Source: Chloroflexota bacterium (GTDB lineage Bacteria; Chloroflexota; Dehalococcoidia; Lucifugimonadales; UBA3495). Taken from it: a stretch of 54,753 nt of DNA. The notes under the pieces are model-generated. The model did not search any database. It was not told where the DNA came from and saw nothing but the letters and a program-made list of their open reading frames with translations. Shown in pieces: positions 35,956 through 45,529 of the stretch (positions are counted from its first letter, which is position 1; the number at the start of each line of letters is the position of its first letter). Location: positions 1 through 54,753 of the forward strand of contig JAPOQH010000066.1 in the NCBI GenBank assembly GCA_026710825.1, written 5' to 3'. Both the position numbers and the translations under genes were made by a program.

Positions 35956-37788
35956 GTGAATCACTGGTTCAAGAAACGCAGGCTACTATTGTTCACCCCC
36001 CTGTTCCTGATCCTGGCGTTGGTCGTCGCCTGCGGCGGCACCGCCGCCGAACCCGCGACCGTGCCGCAAGAATCCGGAGCCACTGAAGCTGCGCCGGCAG
36101 CCGAATCCCAGTCCGCCACTGAAGCTGCGCCGGCAGCCGAATCCCAGTCCGCCACCGAACCCGCGCCGGCCCCAGTCTCGGCTGCTACGGCGATGCCGCA
36201 ACCCACTGCCGAGGCCCCGCCGGCGATGGCGGTCGAGGCGAAAGTGGATCGTCTGCGGATCGCCTTCACCCCACCGCCCGCGGAGACCAATCTCCCCTGG
36301 ACCGGCGCTCGCAGCTTGCTGACCCAGCTCAGCCCCATGATAGAAACCCTGTTGGATATTGACCCCGAAACCGGAGCCTACATTCCCATGCTGGCTACGC
36401 GCTGGGAAATGGCCTCAGATGGGAAGAGCTGGACGGTGGATTTGCGGGAAGACGTAGCATTCCACTTCGACACTGGCACGTTTAGTGCCGAAGACGTGGT
36501 CCATACGAGATCCATCTTGGGTCCCCAGGAAGGCAACCTCAACACCTTCCGTAACGTTTGGGCAAACACAGTAGAAACGGTGGACGTGGTTGACGATCAC
36601 CGGGTTGTGTTCAGTTTGAGCAAGCCGGATCCAAACTTGGATTTCTTCCTCTCCTTGAGCGGAGACCTTGCCATGTTGAGCAAAGTCCAATGGGATCAGG
36701 AGGGGCAGGAAGGAATGGAAGAACGGTTGATCGGAACCGGCCCTTACCAGTATTTGGAGCGCGAAGTAGGTCAGTCCATTGTCTACGAGCGGGTGCCCTA
36801 TGAACACTGGCGTGTTCCAACGCCCGACTTCCGGGAGATGGAGCAGGTCTTCGCTCCGGAGTCAGCCACTCGCTTGGCAATGCTCCTCACCAAGGAAGCC
36901 CATATGGCCGAACTGCCTCGTGACCTGCTTGCCCAGGCGCAATCAGAGGGGATGGCCATATCCCAGAGCGGTCTCGGAGCGATCCTGACATTTATGGTTT
37001 TGGGAGGCCAGTACTATACAGCCGGCGACGAAGCGTACGACCCTTCGGTCCCCTATTCCGCTCCCGGAGAAGAGGGTCGTTTGATACGACAGGCCATGAA
37101 CAAAGCCATTGACCGGGATGAGATCAACGAGTTCATCTTCAGGGAAGGCGGATCGCCGATGTTGGTGCACGGCTATCATCCTAGTCTGCCCGGATGGAAC
37201 CCGGAATGGGAGACTCGTTGGGACGACGAATACGGTTACGATCCGGAGGCGGCCAGGGAGTTGCTGGCCCAGGCCGGATATCCCGACGGCTTCGACATGA
37301 AGATGTTCGGTGCCCATACCCTGCCCGGAGTGCCGGAACTGCCCGACATTGCCGAAGCGGTGAGCATCTACTGGACCGAAATCGGCATCGATGTGGAAAT
37401 CGTCAGTCTGGAGTTTTCCGCGGTTAGGCCCCTGTACCGCACCAAGCAATTCCAGGGCCACGCCGCTCCATTCCGAACGGTGCGCCGGCCGATTCAGGAG
37501 CAGGTGCGGATCTTCAACGCCACCGAAGCAGGAGTGGTCCACCAGTACGAGAGTGATTCCCTCCAGGCCAATTGGGAAAAGCTTACGGAAACTCTGGACG
37601 CTGCTGAACGCGACCGGCTAATCCGAGCAATTGGGGATGAAAAGTTCGACAACTTCGAGGGCGTACCTCTCCTCTGGATATTCTTCCAGTTGGCCATCGA
37701 TCCCGACGTGATTGCCGAGTACAAGTTCCCCGGCACCGCGGCCAGCAACTTCAGCCACCTGGAGACCATCAAGGCCGTACCCCAGTAA
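35956..37788 (+). CDS. ABC peptide/nickel-type substrate-binding lipoprotein (SBP_bac_5)
   Basis: The protein has 610 residues. It starts at a GTG (35956) with AAGGAG 9 nt upstream. The lipobox is ALVVAC at the end of the signal helix. The linker (about residues 30-95) is Ala/Glu/Pro/Ser-rich and contains two identical 36-nt DNA units (36079-36114 and 36115-36150) coding ATEAAPAAESQS. The binding domain shows DLREDVAFHFDTGTFSAEDVVHT, the SBP_bac_5 core signature, and YDPEAARELLAQAGYPDGF. It captures the solute for the two permeases. The ligand is not deducible. Confidence 0.9.
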   Translation: MNHWFKKRRLLLFTPLFLILALVVACGGTAAEPATVPQESGATEAAPAAESQSATEAAPAAESQSATEPAPAPVSAATAMPQPTAEAPPAMAVEAKVDRLRIAFTPPPAETNLPWTGARSLLTQLSPMIETLLDIDPETGAYIPMLATRWEMASDGKSWTVDLREDVAFHFDTGTFSAEDVVHTRSILGPQEGNLNTFRNVWANTVETVDVVDDHRVVFSLSKPDPNLDFFLSLSGDLAMLSKVQWDQEGQEGMEERLIGTGPYQYLEREVGQSIVYERVPYEHWRVPTPDFREMEQVFAPESATRLAMLLTKEAHMAELPRDLLAQAQSEGMAISQSGLGAILTFMVLGGQYYTAGDEAYDPSVPYSAPGEEGRLIRQAMNKAIDRDEINEFIFREGGSPMLVHGYHPSLPGWNPEWETRWDDEYGYDPEAARELLAQAGYPDGFDMKMFGAHTLPGVPELPDIAEAVSIYWTEIGIDVEIVSLEFSAVRPLYRTKQFQGHAAPFRTVRRPIQEQVRIFNATEAGVVHQYESDSLQANWEKLTETLDAAERDRLIRAIGDEKFDNFEGVPLLWIFFQLAIDPDVIAEYKFPGTAASNFSHLETIKAVPQ

Positions 37789-37906
37789 CAACTTCCAACC
37801 ATAGCGCCCGCGCTCTTGGTCAACGCTGCGCCGGTCGCAGCCACCGCCACCAGCGCGGGCATCCCGCCCAAGCGCCCATTCAACCCGCCGTTGATAGGGC
37901 AAGACC

Positions 37907-37933
37907 AAACCCTCGCCAGCCCGGCGGGGGTTT
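37907..37933 (+). terminator. Intrinsic-terminator-like hairpin after the ABC operon
   Basis: AAACCCTCGCC (37907-37917) pairs with GGCGGGGGTTT (37923-37933) with one wobble and a 5-nt loop, followed by ACTTTGG. It lies 119 nt after the binding-protein stop and is the only terminator candidate with a partial T-run. Confidence 0.6.
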
Positions 37934-37987
37934 ACTTTGGTCCAAAGACTGCCAGACGCCTCGCAGCGGCCGCTAACGCTACCGGCC

Positions 37988-38590
37988 CTACAAAATCTGG
38001 AAATGCGCCTCCGTCGGCACGCAGTCAGCGCCGTTGATCGGCACCATATCCTGTGGGCACGCCGAAAACGCCACCACGCAGTCCATCTCCGCCCTCAGCG
38101 CGACGTAATCACCCGGCTTGGATACCGGCGGCTCGAATCCCACTCCGCCGTCCGCCCCCACCGGGATGTTCATGAACAGATTCCACGGACTCGGCGTCTC
38201 CGGCGCCGTCAGCCCCAACTCGGCCAACGCCGCCGCCAGGTTGTCGGTGCAGTTGTCGTGGTATCCCTCGCACCCCAGCAACTCGTACCGGTACCGGTCG
38301 CACGCCGCCAGCAGCGTGTCGTGTATCCCGCCCGACGTATCCTCCGCCAGCGTCAGGATCGCCCGCCGCCGGTTCGTCACCATTGCTTGGCCCACCGTCG
38401 GCATGATCCGCGCCAGCGACGTTCGTGAATGCTCCATCGACATGAACTCGGTGAGGTCTTCCCGACTGAACGCCCACGTGTCCACCACCTGCTGCCCGTG
38501 CGTGTTGATGACCCTCACCGTCTGCCCGGCGGACACGAACGCGGCCTTCCCCCGTCGCGCTGGAATGGTGATCAGCGATGCTGCCGTCAT
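37988..38590 (-). CDS. Urea carboxylase-associated (DUF1989) protein
   Basis: The protein has 200 residues. DUF1989 signatures are present: VINTHGQQVVDTWAF, FMSMEHSRTSLARI, then LGCEGYHDNCTDNL with the Cys/His cluster, and PSPWNLFMNIPVG. Relatives are often next to urea carboxylase genes and some are guanidine-related carboxylase partners. No urea carboxylase lies here, so the family name should not be read as a function. It is a single gene between the ABC operon and a lipoprotein operon. Confidence 0.82.
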   Translation of the reverse strand: MTAASLITIPARRGKAAFVSAGQTVRVINTHGQQVVDTWAFSREDLTEFMSMEHSRTSLARIMPTVGQAMVTNRRRAILTLAEDTSGGIHDTLLAACDRYRYELLGCEGYHDNCTDNLAAALAELGLTAPETPSPWNLFMNIPVGADGGVGFEPPVSKPGDYVALRAEMDCVVAFSACPQDMVPINGADCVPTEAHFQIL

Positions 38591-38688
38591 ACGCCCTCTC
38601 TTTCCCGGCGTGGCTATTCCACCCGATGCATCAATCGCGGTCCGACAAAAGCATCATATCCCAGCGCCTTCGGGTTTTCAAAAACATA

Positions 38689-38711
38689 CCCTCTCCCATC
38701 AAGGGAGAGGG
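38689..38711. repeat. Hairpin repeat CCCTCTCCC / GGGAGAGGG
   Basis: A perfect 9-bp stem with a 5-nt loop is followed by CTAGGGCGAG. This CTCTCCC/GGGAGAG type of intergenic repeat occurs in many bacteria. It lies about 70 nt after the stop of the thioredoxin-like lipoprotein gene (minus strand), where it may act as terminator. Confidence 0.7.
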
Positions 38712-38782
38712 CTAGGGCGAGTGTGAAAATCCCCCGCGATACCCCCGGCAATACGCTGCCGCCGACCGTCAGCCCCGTACCG

Positions 38783-39772
38783 CTACGAACCCGCCGCCGC
38801 CATCAGCGCCGCCTCAAGCTCACCAAGCGTCGCAAACCCCTCGAATCGTTGCCGAATAACCCCGTCAGCATCCAGCACGAACACCCACGACTCATTCGTC
38901 CATTCCGGAATCTGCGTGAATCCCCACTCATCGGCAGCCGGCACCAACTCCGCTCGGCTGAGATCTCCCTGGATCTCGGCGGGATTGTCATAAAGCTCAA
39001 CGTGGATGTAGTTGGCGGCATCGGGATGCGCCGTCCGCAGTTCCGCCACTATGTCCACTTGCGGCCCGCATGTCGGGCTGGTGCAGAACGCCGGCGTCGC
39101 GAACACGATCACGCTGGGTTTCCCCGAACCCACTGCGTCAGCCACCGAAACCTCATACAGGCTGGCGTCCGGCTCGTACGCCGTGGTGACGTCCACCAGT
39201 TCCAACCCGTCACCCAGTGTCTTGGTTGCACTGGACGGCGGAGTGTCTCCCACCGACGGCACCGGAGAATCATCCAGCACCGTAACCGGAATGTGCGCGT
39301 CGCCCTCCACGTCGCCCCCGATGGGCGTCACCGTCAGCAGGTATTCGCCCGGCTCCGCAAAATCGATCGGCGTGCTGTACGATCCTCGCACCCCGTAGGG
39401 CCACTCGTTGTAGTCGGCGGTGATCTCCGCCACCGGGTCCGTGCCTTGCTGGTGCGACACCACGATGCGCGACTGCGGCGCTTTCACCAGCGCTTTATTC
39501 GTGGACAGCAGGAACGCCACCCGCTGTGTGCCTACCTCCAGCAACTTCGTCGCCAGGTGCGACTTGATGGCATCGTCGCTGTAGTCAACCGTGGGCACCA
39601 CTACGGCCGGCTCAGGTTGAGAGGCCGATGCGATCTTGGTGGTCGGCTCAACTTGGGCGGCCGACTCATTCGCTGGCTCCGCCGTCGGGACGATGGCCGG
39701 ACTCTCACTGGAGCAACCCACTGCGACCAGCAGGCCGACCGCGGCCATTATCGGTAGAATCCAGCGCAACAT
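38783..39772 (-). CDS. Lipoprotein with a C-terminal thioredoxin-like domain
   Basis: The protein has 329 residues from the ATG at 39772. The signal ends in LLVAVGC (lipobox) and a linker follows. The middle part (about 65-180) looks like a beta-sandwich (VSHQQGTDPVAEITADY, GEYLLTVTPIGGD). From about 230 the sequence is thioredoxin-like: SVIVFATPAFCTSPTCGPQVD, with two Cys separated by four residues rather than CxxC, then WVFVLDADGVIRQRFEG. Its ATG overlaps the stop of the upstream TlpA-like gene (TGATG), so the two are translated together. An extracytoplasmic redox role is likely; the unusual Cys spacing fits metal-delivery or SCO-like proteins as well as TlpA. Confidence 0.75.
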   Translation of the reverse strand: MLRWILPIMAAVGLLVAVGCSSESPAIVPTAEPANESAAQVEPTTKIASASQPEPAVVVPTVDYSDDAIKSHLATKLLEVGTQRVAFLLSTNKALVKAPQSRIVVSHQQGTDPVAEITADYNEWPYGVRGSYSTPIDFAEPGEYLLTVTPIGGDVEGDAHIPVTVLDDSPVPSVGDTPPSSATKTLGDGLELVDVTTAYEPDASLYEVSVADAVGSGKPSVIVFATPAFCTSPTCGPQVDIVAELRTAHPDAANYIHVELYDNPAEIQGDLSRAELVPAADEWGFTQIPEWTNESWVFVLDADGVIRQRFEGFATLGELEAALMAAAGS

Positions 39773-41214
39773 CACGGCCCCTCAGCGTAGACGCCGAACG
39801 TGAAGGCGAACAGGCCGAAATCGTCCGAGTTCGATCCCATGACCAGGATGGAATCGGACAGGTATTGCGGGTTGTCCACCAGGGCATACATCCGGGGTAC
39901 GTCAACCAGGATGTATGAGGTGCCGTTCTCGTCCCACTGGACGTCCGCGCCAGCGTTCTCCGGTGTCATCATCGCGCCATCCACCGTCAGGTAGACCCGG
40001 TACGGCTCACCCGAATCCGACGTCAGAACCGCATTGATGCTCTTGGACGAGTACTTGAGGGCAAGGTAGTCCTCCAGGTTCTCCGTCGCGCGTGCGTGTC
40101 GGATCCGTTCGGGTTCCACCGACCACTGACCCTGGAAGTACATGGCGTGGGGCTGCAGGTTGCTCGGGTTTGACACGTCGGGGGCGGTCACGTCGATGAT
40201 GGCGGTGGATTCGTCGCTGCTGATTTCAATCGCCTCGAAATATTCCGGCTGCGCCACGTAGGGCGGACGGCCCGCCCGCGCGGTCAGGAAGTTGCGATGC
40301 CATCCGGCGTACAGTTCCGGCGTCACCACGCCCTGGCCGCTCTGCCGCGCCGCCTGGAATGCCTGGTCCCTTGCCTGATCCTGCGGCACGTTGAACGGGT
40401 CGTCGGAAAGGTCCGCGCCAGCCTCCACGAGGGCGTTGCGAATGCGCTGCTCGGTTTCGCCGTACGCGCCCTCGCCGAAGTGCGAGTAGATCAACTCGCC
40501 ACGGACGTTGTACAGGTATTTGGCCGGCCAGTACCGGTTTTCGAAGTTGCGCCAGGTCGTCATCCGGTTGTCCTGGGCAACCGGCCAGCCCACGCTGTGC
40601 GTGTCGATAGCGTCAGCCACGTTCTGGTAGTCCTTCTCGAACTCGAACTCCGGCGTGTGAATCCCCAGGATCACCAGTCCGTCATCCTCATACTGCGCCC
40701 ACCAGTCGCGCAGGTACGGCAGCGTTCGAATGCAGTTGATGCAGGTGTACGTCCAGAAGTCCACCAGCACCACCTTGCCCTCGGCGGCCAACTCGCCAAT
40801 CTGGAGTTCCGCCTCGGTGTTCAACCAGGCGTCTATGCCCTCGATGGTCGGAATCTCCGTGGATATCGGTACCGTGACCGCCGCCGGCCGTGCGGACCCC
40901 GTGGTTGCCGTCGGATCGGCCGGCGCCGGTTGTTCCGAAACGGCAGTCGGCTGTTCCCCGGACGTTCCGCCGGACTCGCTGGCCTTGCTGTCCATCGCCG
41001 GTTCAGTTGCGGCCGGTTGCTCCGCCGCTTGTGCCTCGACTGTGGCGGCCGAATCCGCCGCGGCTGCCAGCGGCGCCTCCGGCGGAGCGGTGGGTTCAGT
41101 CGCGTTGGTTGCGGGGCTCTGTTCGGCGCTGGGCCCGCAGGCAATGGCGATGGTGAGCAGCAGCGCCATCAGGAAGACGACGCCCGGCGTGACGCGGCGC
41201 ATTCGGAATCTCAT
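39772..41214 (-). CDS. TlpA/DipZ-like thioredoxin lipoprotein
   Basis: The protein has 480 residues from the ATG at 41214. The signal ends LLTIAIAC (lipobox), then a low-complexity Ala/Glu/Thr linker of about 100 residues. The thioredoxin domain has VVLVDFWTYTCINCIRTLPY, with active-site C-I-N-C, and GIHTPEFEFEKDYQNV. The C-terminal half (about 270-480) matches the beta-rich extension of DipZ-like redoxins (FEAIEISSDESTAII, YRVYLTVDGAM). It is anchored to the outer face of the membrane and may reduce or oxidise thiols. It overlaps the next gene by the TGATG stop-start. An earlier GTG at 41259 is possible. Confidence 0.82.
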   Translation of the reverse strand: MRFRMRRVTPGVVFLMALLLTIAIACGPSAEQSPATNATEPTAPPEAPLAAAADSAATVEAQAAEQPAATEPAMDSKASESGGTSGEQPTAVSEQPAPADPTATTGSARPAAVTVPISTEIPTIEGIDAWLNTEAELQIGELAAEGKVVLVDFWTYTCINCIRTLPYLRDWWAQYEDDGLVILGIHTPEFEFEKDYQNVADAIDTHSVGWPVAQDNRMTTWRNFENRYWPAKYLYNVRGELIYSHFGEGAYGETEQRIRNALVEAGADLSDDPFNVPQDQARDQAFQAARQSGQGVVTPELYAGWHRNFLTARAGRPPYVAQPEYFEAIEISSDESTAIIDVTAPDVSNPSNLQPHAMYFQGQWSVEPERIRHARATENLEDYLALKYSSKSINAVLTSDSGEPYRVYLTVDGAMMTPENAGADVQWDENGTSYILVDVPRMYALVDNPQYLSDSILVMGSNSDDFGLFAFTFGVYAEGP

Positions 41215-41325
41215 AAAATTACTCGCAAGGGTTGGTGTATTTGAACTAAATACGCCCACGATGCAGATTCGGATTGACTCCCAACAGCCACACAGTATAA
41301 CCGCCGCCCCTCCACGCTACGGCAA

Positions 41326-44008
41326 TCAGCAATCCGGCAACCCCAGCCGCCCCAGGTCATTCTCAGCAACGCTACTCAACCCCGCTGGCAAACCCCCGGC
41401 AAGGTCGTTTCCCCCGAGCCACAGCCACTCCAACTCCACCAAATGCGAAAACTCTTCGGGAATCTCTCCCGTGAACCGGTTGTCATTGAGGAACAGCCTA
41501 CGCAATTGGAAGTCCGCGAGCCACGCTGGTATCTCCCCGGTCAGCTGATTCCTGCCTACATTGAAATGCCGCATCTTGGTCAGCTTTGCGAACTCCCCTG
41601 GGATAGTCCCCGTGAACTTGTTGCCTACCAGGTGCAAGTCTTGCAAGTCGGGCAAATCGCCAAACCACGCCGGCTTTTTGCCCCGTCATACGATTCCCGC
41701 CTACTGCGAATTGGGTCAACTCGACTGCGTTTGCGAACGACGACGGTATTTCACCGCTCAATTGGTTGCTCCAGGCTGCAAATTGTTTGAGATTGGGGAG
41801 ATTGCCGAGCTCTGGCGGTATCGGGCCATCCAGGCGGTTGTGGACCAGAGACAACACCTCCAGGTTGGCGAGCTTACCGAGTTCCGGCGGGATCGCTCCC
41901 CTCAGCTGGTTCTCCCTCAACCTCAGTTCGCGAAGATTGACCAAATCACCCAATGCCGGAGGAATTTCGCCGTTCAGTCGGTTGTCTCGTAGGTCCAACA
42001 CCACAACGTGCCCATCCAGGTCTGTGGTCACCCCGTGCCAACGATTGCCAGGCGCGTCGCTCAACCAGTTGTCGTTGTTCTCCCAATTTCCTCCGTTTGT
42101 GGACTGATACAACGCGGTCAGCGCCTCCCGGTCTACCTCAGCCAACGGAACTCGCGGCGCGATGTCGGGCAAATCCAACTCAGGGAATCCGGCGGCCCGG
42201 TGCTCCTCGAACAACTCGTAAAACTCATCGATCGTCATGCCGAAGGTGCTCTCAAACGCCTGCTCCCATGGATTGCCCGGCCTCAGAAGGGTCCAGAATT
42301 CGATCAGGGCTTCCTCGCCAGCCTCCGCGGCCAGGAGTTCGCTCGCCATCGCTGCCATGTCATATCGACCCGGACCCGCTTTGAGGCCGTCATAGGTTTC
42401 GGTCTCGTTGAGTTGAACATCAACCCGCTGTGATTGTCGGATCAGCCTATCCCTGCTCTGCTCATAAGGAATGATTCCCCCCATGGGCAGGGCCCTGTCT
42501 GAGTGCCAGGTTGCAAACCCCTCTTGCATCCAGGCCGGTCCGATCACCCGCACTTCTCGGTGGGTGGTGTCGAACCTGCCGTGGCCTTGCAACGAGTACT
42601 GATACACGTGGCTGAGCTCATGGGAGGCGGTACGCATATACCGCCATGACTCGGGATACCTGATAAATGCTTGCAGGTTGAGCATGATCCAACCCGAGTC
42701 CTCATTTTCTGGTTCCAGGCCGGCCAGTCCCGCCCATCCGTCGTCGGTGAACTTTCTCCGAGCGTCTTCCAAGTGTCTCCTCTCGACCCGCGCTATGGTC
42801 CTGGCTGCCAATTCGTGGTCGCCATAAAGGTAGAAGGTCGCATCATCCGGCAGAGGTGGCAGTTCCAGCGAAACCGCATACCGGTGCATATCAAGAATGC
42901 CGCTACGAGCGTACTCGTATTGCTCCTCCGGCACCTCCGGCCCAATCTCCCACTTCAAATACGGCACCTCGGGATCGTCGAAATACCAAACCTCGGGTGG
43001 CTCAGGTCGCGTGGGTAGAGCCGTCTCGGGAGTAGTGGTCGACGCCGTCGCCGTGGGGCTTGGCGTAGCCGTCGGTTGCGGTGTTGGCGTGACTTCCGGC
43101 GCGCTGGCGAGACTATCATCGGCGCAGAATGGCACTCCTGACGCGGCGAAATCGTTGTCGGACACATAGCGCAACGAATCGGGTATGCATCCGGTCAGGT
43201 TGTTTCCGCCCAGCCACAACGCACTTAGGCCTCGCAGGTTACCTAACTCTTCCGGTATATCGCCTTCAAACCGGTTTTTCCCCAGGATCAATCTGCGCAA
43301 CGGTAAATCTCCCAGCCAGGCTGGCAACGGCCCGGTGAACCGGTTGGTGGTCAGATGTAAATTACTGAGGTTGTGCAAGCCCGACAGCCAATCGGGGATC
43401 GTCCCGTGCAGTCGATTGCCGCCGACCGCGAACTGCTCCAGTTGGGTCAGTTGGGACAGTTCCGAGGGTATCGTTCCGCTCAGATCATTCGACCACAACC
43501 GCAGGTTCCGCAATTCGGACAGCTCTCCCAGTTCTGACGGCAGTTCGCCTAGTAACTGGTTCCTCTGCAGCGACAGTTCGATCACCCTGCCCTTCCCGTC
43601 AACCGTTACGCCGTGCCACTGCTCCACCGGCGCATCACTCACCCAGTTGGCTCTGTTCGTCCAGCCGGATCCGTTGGTCGACTCATAGAGGGCGATCAAC
43701 GCCGCGCGGTCCCGGTCCGCTGGCGTCAATGTGGGAGTCGGTACGGGAGTAGCCGCCGGCTCCGGCGTCGCCGTGGGATCCGGTGTTGCCGTAGGAACCC
43801 GCGTATAGGTCGGATACGGCGTGTACGTCGGCAGCGGGGTGTAGGTCGGCGCCGGATACGGCGCGACCGCCTGGGCGGGTGGGATCACCGTAGCCGTCGG
43901 CAATGCCGGCGCAGGTTCGCCGCCACACGCCATAACCACCATCACCGCTACCACGAGCAAAACCAGCGAGGAGCAAACGCTGGCCGGCGCATTCCATCCA
44001 AGTCTCAT
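41326..44008 (-). pseudogene. LRR / HExxH peptidase / LRR lipoprotein with a homopolymer frameshift
   Basis: The start at 44008 has CAGGAGGAA 6 nt upstream. A signal ends VMVVMAC (lipobox), then a PTYTPYPTYT-type linker and a block of LRRs (LGELSELRNLRLWSNDLSG, LGNLRGLSALWLGGNNL). A middle domain of about 320 residues has SHELSHVYQYS near residue 463 and WMQEGFATW near 497: HExxH plus a downstream Glu, the gluzincin (peptidase MA-like) arrangement. A second LRR block follows from about residue 640 (LGDLVNLRELRLRENQL). Near 41675-41679 the frame shifts: five A (five T on the plus strand) leave frame one reading QKAGVVW. The frame then continues with PDLQDLHLVGNKFTG to a stop at 41326. With one A fewer the LRRs run through without a gap. 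It may be a real inactivation or a run-length error; about 890 residues if intact. Confidence 0.8.
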
Positions 44009-44049
44009 GCCGTTTCCTCCTGCCAACCAACTTGCAGGTAGCCCCATCG

Positions 44050-44092
44050 TTGGGCATCCGGTGGCTTTGTGCTACTATACGTCGAAACGTAT
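44050..44092 (+). promoter_or_regulatory. Promoter with an ATACGT / ACGTAT palindrome, 44125 gene
   Basis: TTGGGC (44050-44055) and TACTAT (44073-44078) are 17 nt apart. ATACGT-CGAA-ACGTAT (44077-44092) is a perfect palindrome directly at the start region. It is in the divergent gap between the LRR lipoprotein and the 44125 gene, so it could control either. Confidence 0.5.
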
Positions 44093-44124
44093 CCGCCCGA
44101 GGCGGACAATGGAGGAATTTTCAC

Positions 44125-44589
44125 ATGGCAACAATGATTGACGGCGAGTCCTATCTGGGCAAAGTAATGGTCCGGCCCCTCAGCAAGCAGGGCGACGTAA
44201 CGATGTACCTGTGGCCCCTGCGCTGCCTCAAGGCCAAGTTCGGCGGCCCCACCTTCGGTGTGGACGTCCAAGGCGTTGAGATCATCCGGTTCGACCCCCA
44301 CGGAGCCCGCGGCCACTGGCATAAGGGCGGCTACGACAAGCTCGGCGCTGGCGGATCCCACGTGGACTATCCCGAGGACGTGAAAGAGAGCCAGGCGCAA
44401 CTCGACTGGTCGCTGGACATCCTGCGCGAGCAGACCGCTGACTACCTGACCGAGGCCGGCTACCCCGAAGCCGCCGCCAACCTGGATGCGGAACTGGTCA
44501 ACGCCGCCGCCGAGGCCATCAAGGCCCACCTGGCAGAGCAGGGCGACCTGATCCCCGACGCTGTCTCCAAGGACCTCATCGCCGCCTAA
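44125..44589 (+). CDS. Conserved-looking hypothetical protein
   Basis: The protein has 154 residues. GGAGGAA lies 6 nt before the ATG. The N-terminal half is beta-rich (KVMVRPLSKQGDVTMYLWPL, FGVDVQGVEIIRFDPHG), with HWHKGGYDKLGAGGSH as the most distinctive stretch. The C-terminal half is helical and acidic (QLDWSLDILREQTADYL, AAAEAIKAHLAEQGDLI). There is no signal peptide and no Cys except one. I do not recognise the family. It has its own promoter and terminates at a palindrome, so it is a monocistronic gene. Confidence 0.65.
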   Translation: MATMIDGESYLGKVMVRPLSKQGDVTMYLWPLRCLKAKFGGPTFGVDVQGVEIIRFDPHGARGHWHKGGYDKLGAGGSHVDYPEDVKESQAQLDWSLDILREQTADYLTEAGYPEAAANLDAELVNAAAEAIKAHLAEQGDLIPDAVSKDLIAA

Positions 44590-44614
44590 ACTGGGCTGCA
44601 AATACCGTACAGTC

Positions 44615-44641
44615 GTAGGGGCGAATGATCATTCGCCCCTA
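44615..44641. repeat. Near-perfect palindrome GTAGGGGCGAATGATC family
   Basis: Arms GTAGGGGCGAATG (44615-44627) and CATTCGCCCCTA (44630-44641) leave a 2-nt centre. It starts 26 nt after the 44125-gene stop and ends 35 nt from the argB stop, so one palindrome serves a convergent pair. Confidence 0.9.
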
Positions 44642-44675
44642 TTCAATTACATACGTGGCCTGATTCGTGGCCGAC

Positions 44676-45479
44676 TCAGGGCGTGATCCGCGTCCCGATT
44701 GCCCGCCCGTTCACACAGTCCATCAGCGCGCCCGGCTCCCGTCCGTCAATGATGTGCGCGCTGGGCACCGCCCGGTCGGCGATGGCATCCAAACACGCCG
44801 CCAACTTCGGCAGCATCCCGCCACGGGCCACACCGGACTCACGCAGGGCCTCGGCTGTCCTGGCGGTCAACCGGGGAATCACCCGCCCGCCGTTGTCCAT
44901 CACGCCCGCAACGTCCGTCAGGAACACCACGCTCTGCGCTCCCATCGCATTCGCCAGCGCGCCGGCCGCCGTGTCTCCGTTGATGTTCAGCGGCTTCCCA
45001 ACGTGTTCGCTGCCCTCGCTAACGTCTACCGCGATGGGTGAAATCATCGGAATAAACCCGGACGACAGGATGGCGTTCACCGGGGTCGTGTCCACCGCCA
45101 CGATCTCGCCCACGTAGCCAAGGTCCGGGTTGGCAACCCTGGCTTGCAGCAGGCATCCGTCCATGCCGCTGATGCCAATCGTCGGCGCGCCCAACTGCTG
45201 CATCAGCGCGGTGAGTTCCTTGTTCACCAGTCCGCCCAGCACGGCCACGACGATCTCCAGCGATGGCGCATCCGTGACCCTCAGCCCGTTCACGAAGTTG
45301 GGCGCCAGGTTCTGCCGCTGCATCCACTCGCTGATCACATTGCCGCCGCCATGCACGATGACGATGGGCTTCCCGTCGCGATGCAGCGACACCAAATCCT
45401 GCAACGACGTATCGTTTCCGCCCAACGTGCTGCCGCCAATCTTGACGACGATGGGCGGCTCGGAAAGATGCTGGGACAC
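44676..45479 (-). CDS. argB: Acetylglutamate kinase
   Basis: The protein has 267 residues. It is assigned from a GTG at 45479, just before VVKIGGSTLGG. The kinase signatures are present: VIVHGGGNVISEW, GLRVTDAPSLE, NINGDTAAGALANAMGA and VARGGMLPKLAACLDAI. It phosphorylates N-acetylglutamate in arginine synthesis. No clear ribosome site precedes the GTG, and a TTG at 45563 would add 28 unrelated residues. argJ lies 0.6 kb upstream on the same strand, separated by the DUF4160/DUF2442 pair. Confidence 0.9.
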   Translation of the reverse strand: MSQHLSEPPIVVKIGGSTLGGNDTSLQDLVSLHRDGKPIVIVHGGGNVISEWMQRQNLAPNFVNGLRVTDAPSLEIVVAVLGGLVNKELTALMQQLGAPTIGISGMDGCLLQARVANPDLGYVGEIVAVDTTPVNAILSSGFIPMISPIAVDVSEGSEHVGKPLNINGDTAAGALANAMGAQSVVFLTDVAGVMDNGGRVIPRLTARTAEALRESGVARGGMLPKLAACLDAIADRAVPSAHIIDGREPGALMDCVNGRAIGTRITP

Positions 45480-45529
45480 GATACAGTTGGGTCGGTTTGA
45501 CAGGTTTGGTGTCAGTCGCGTTTCGGGTT

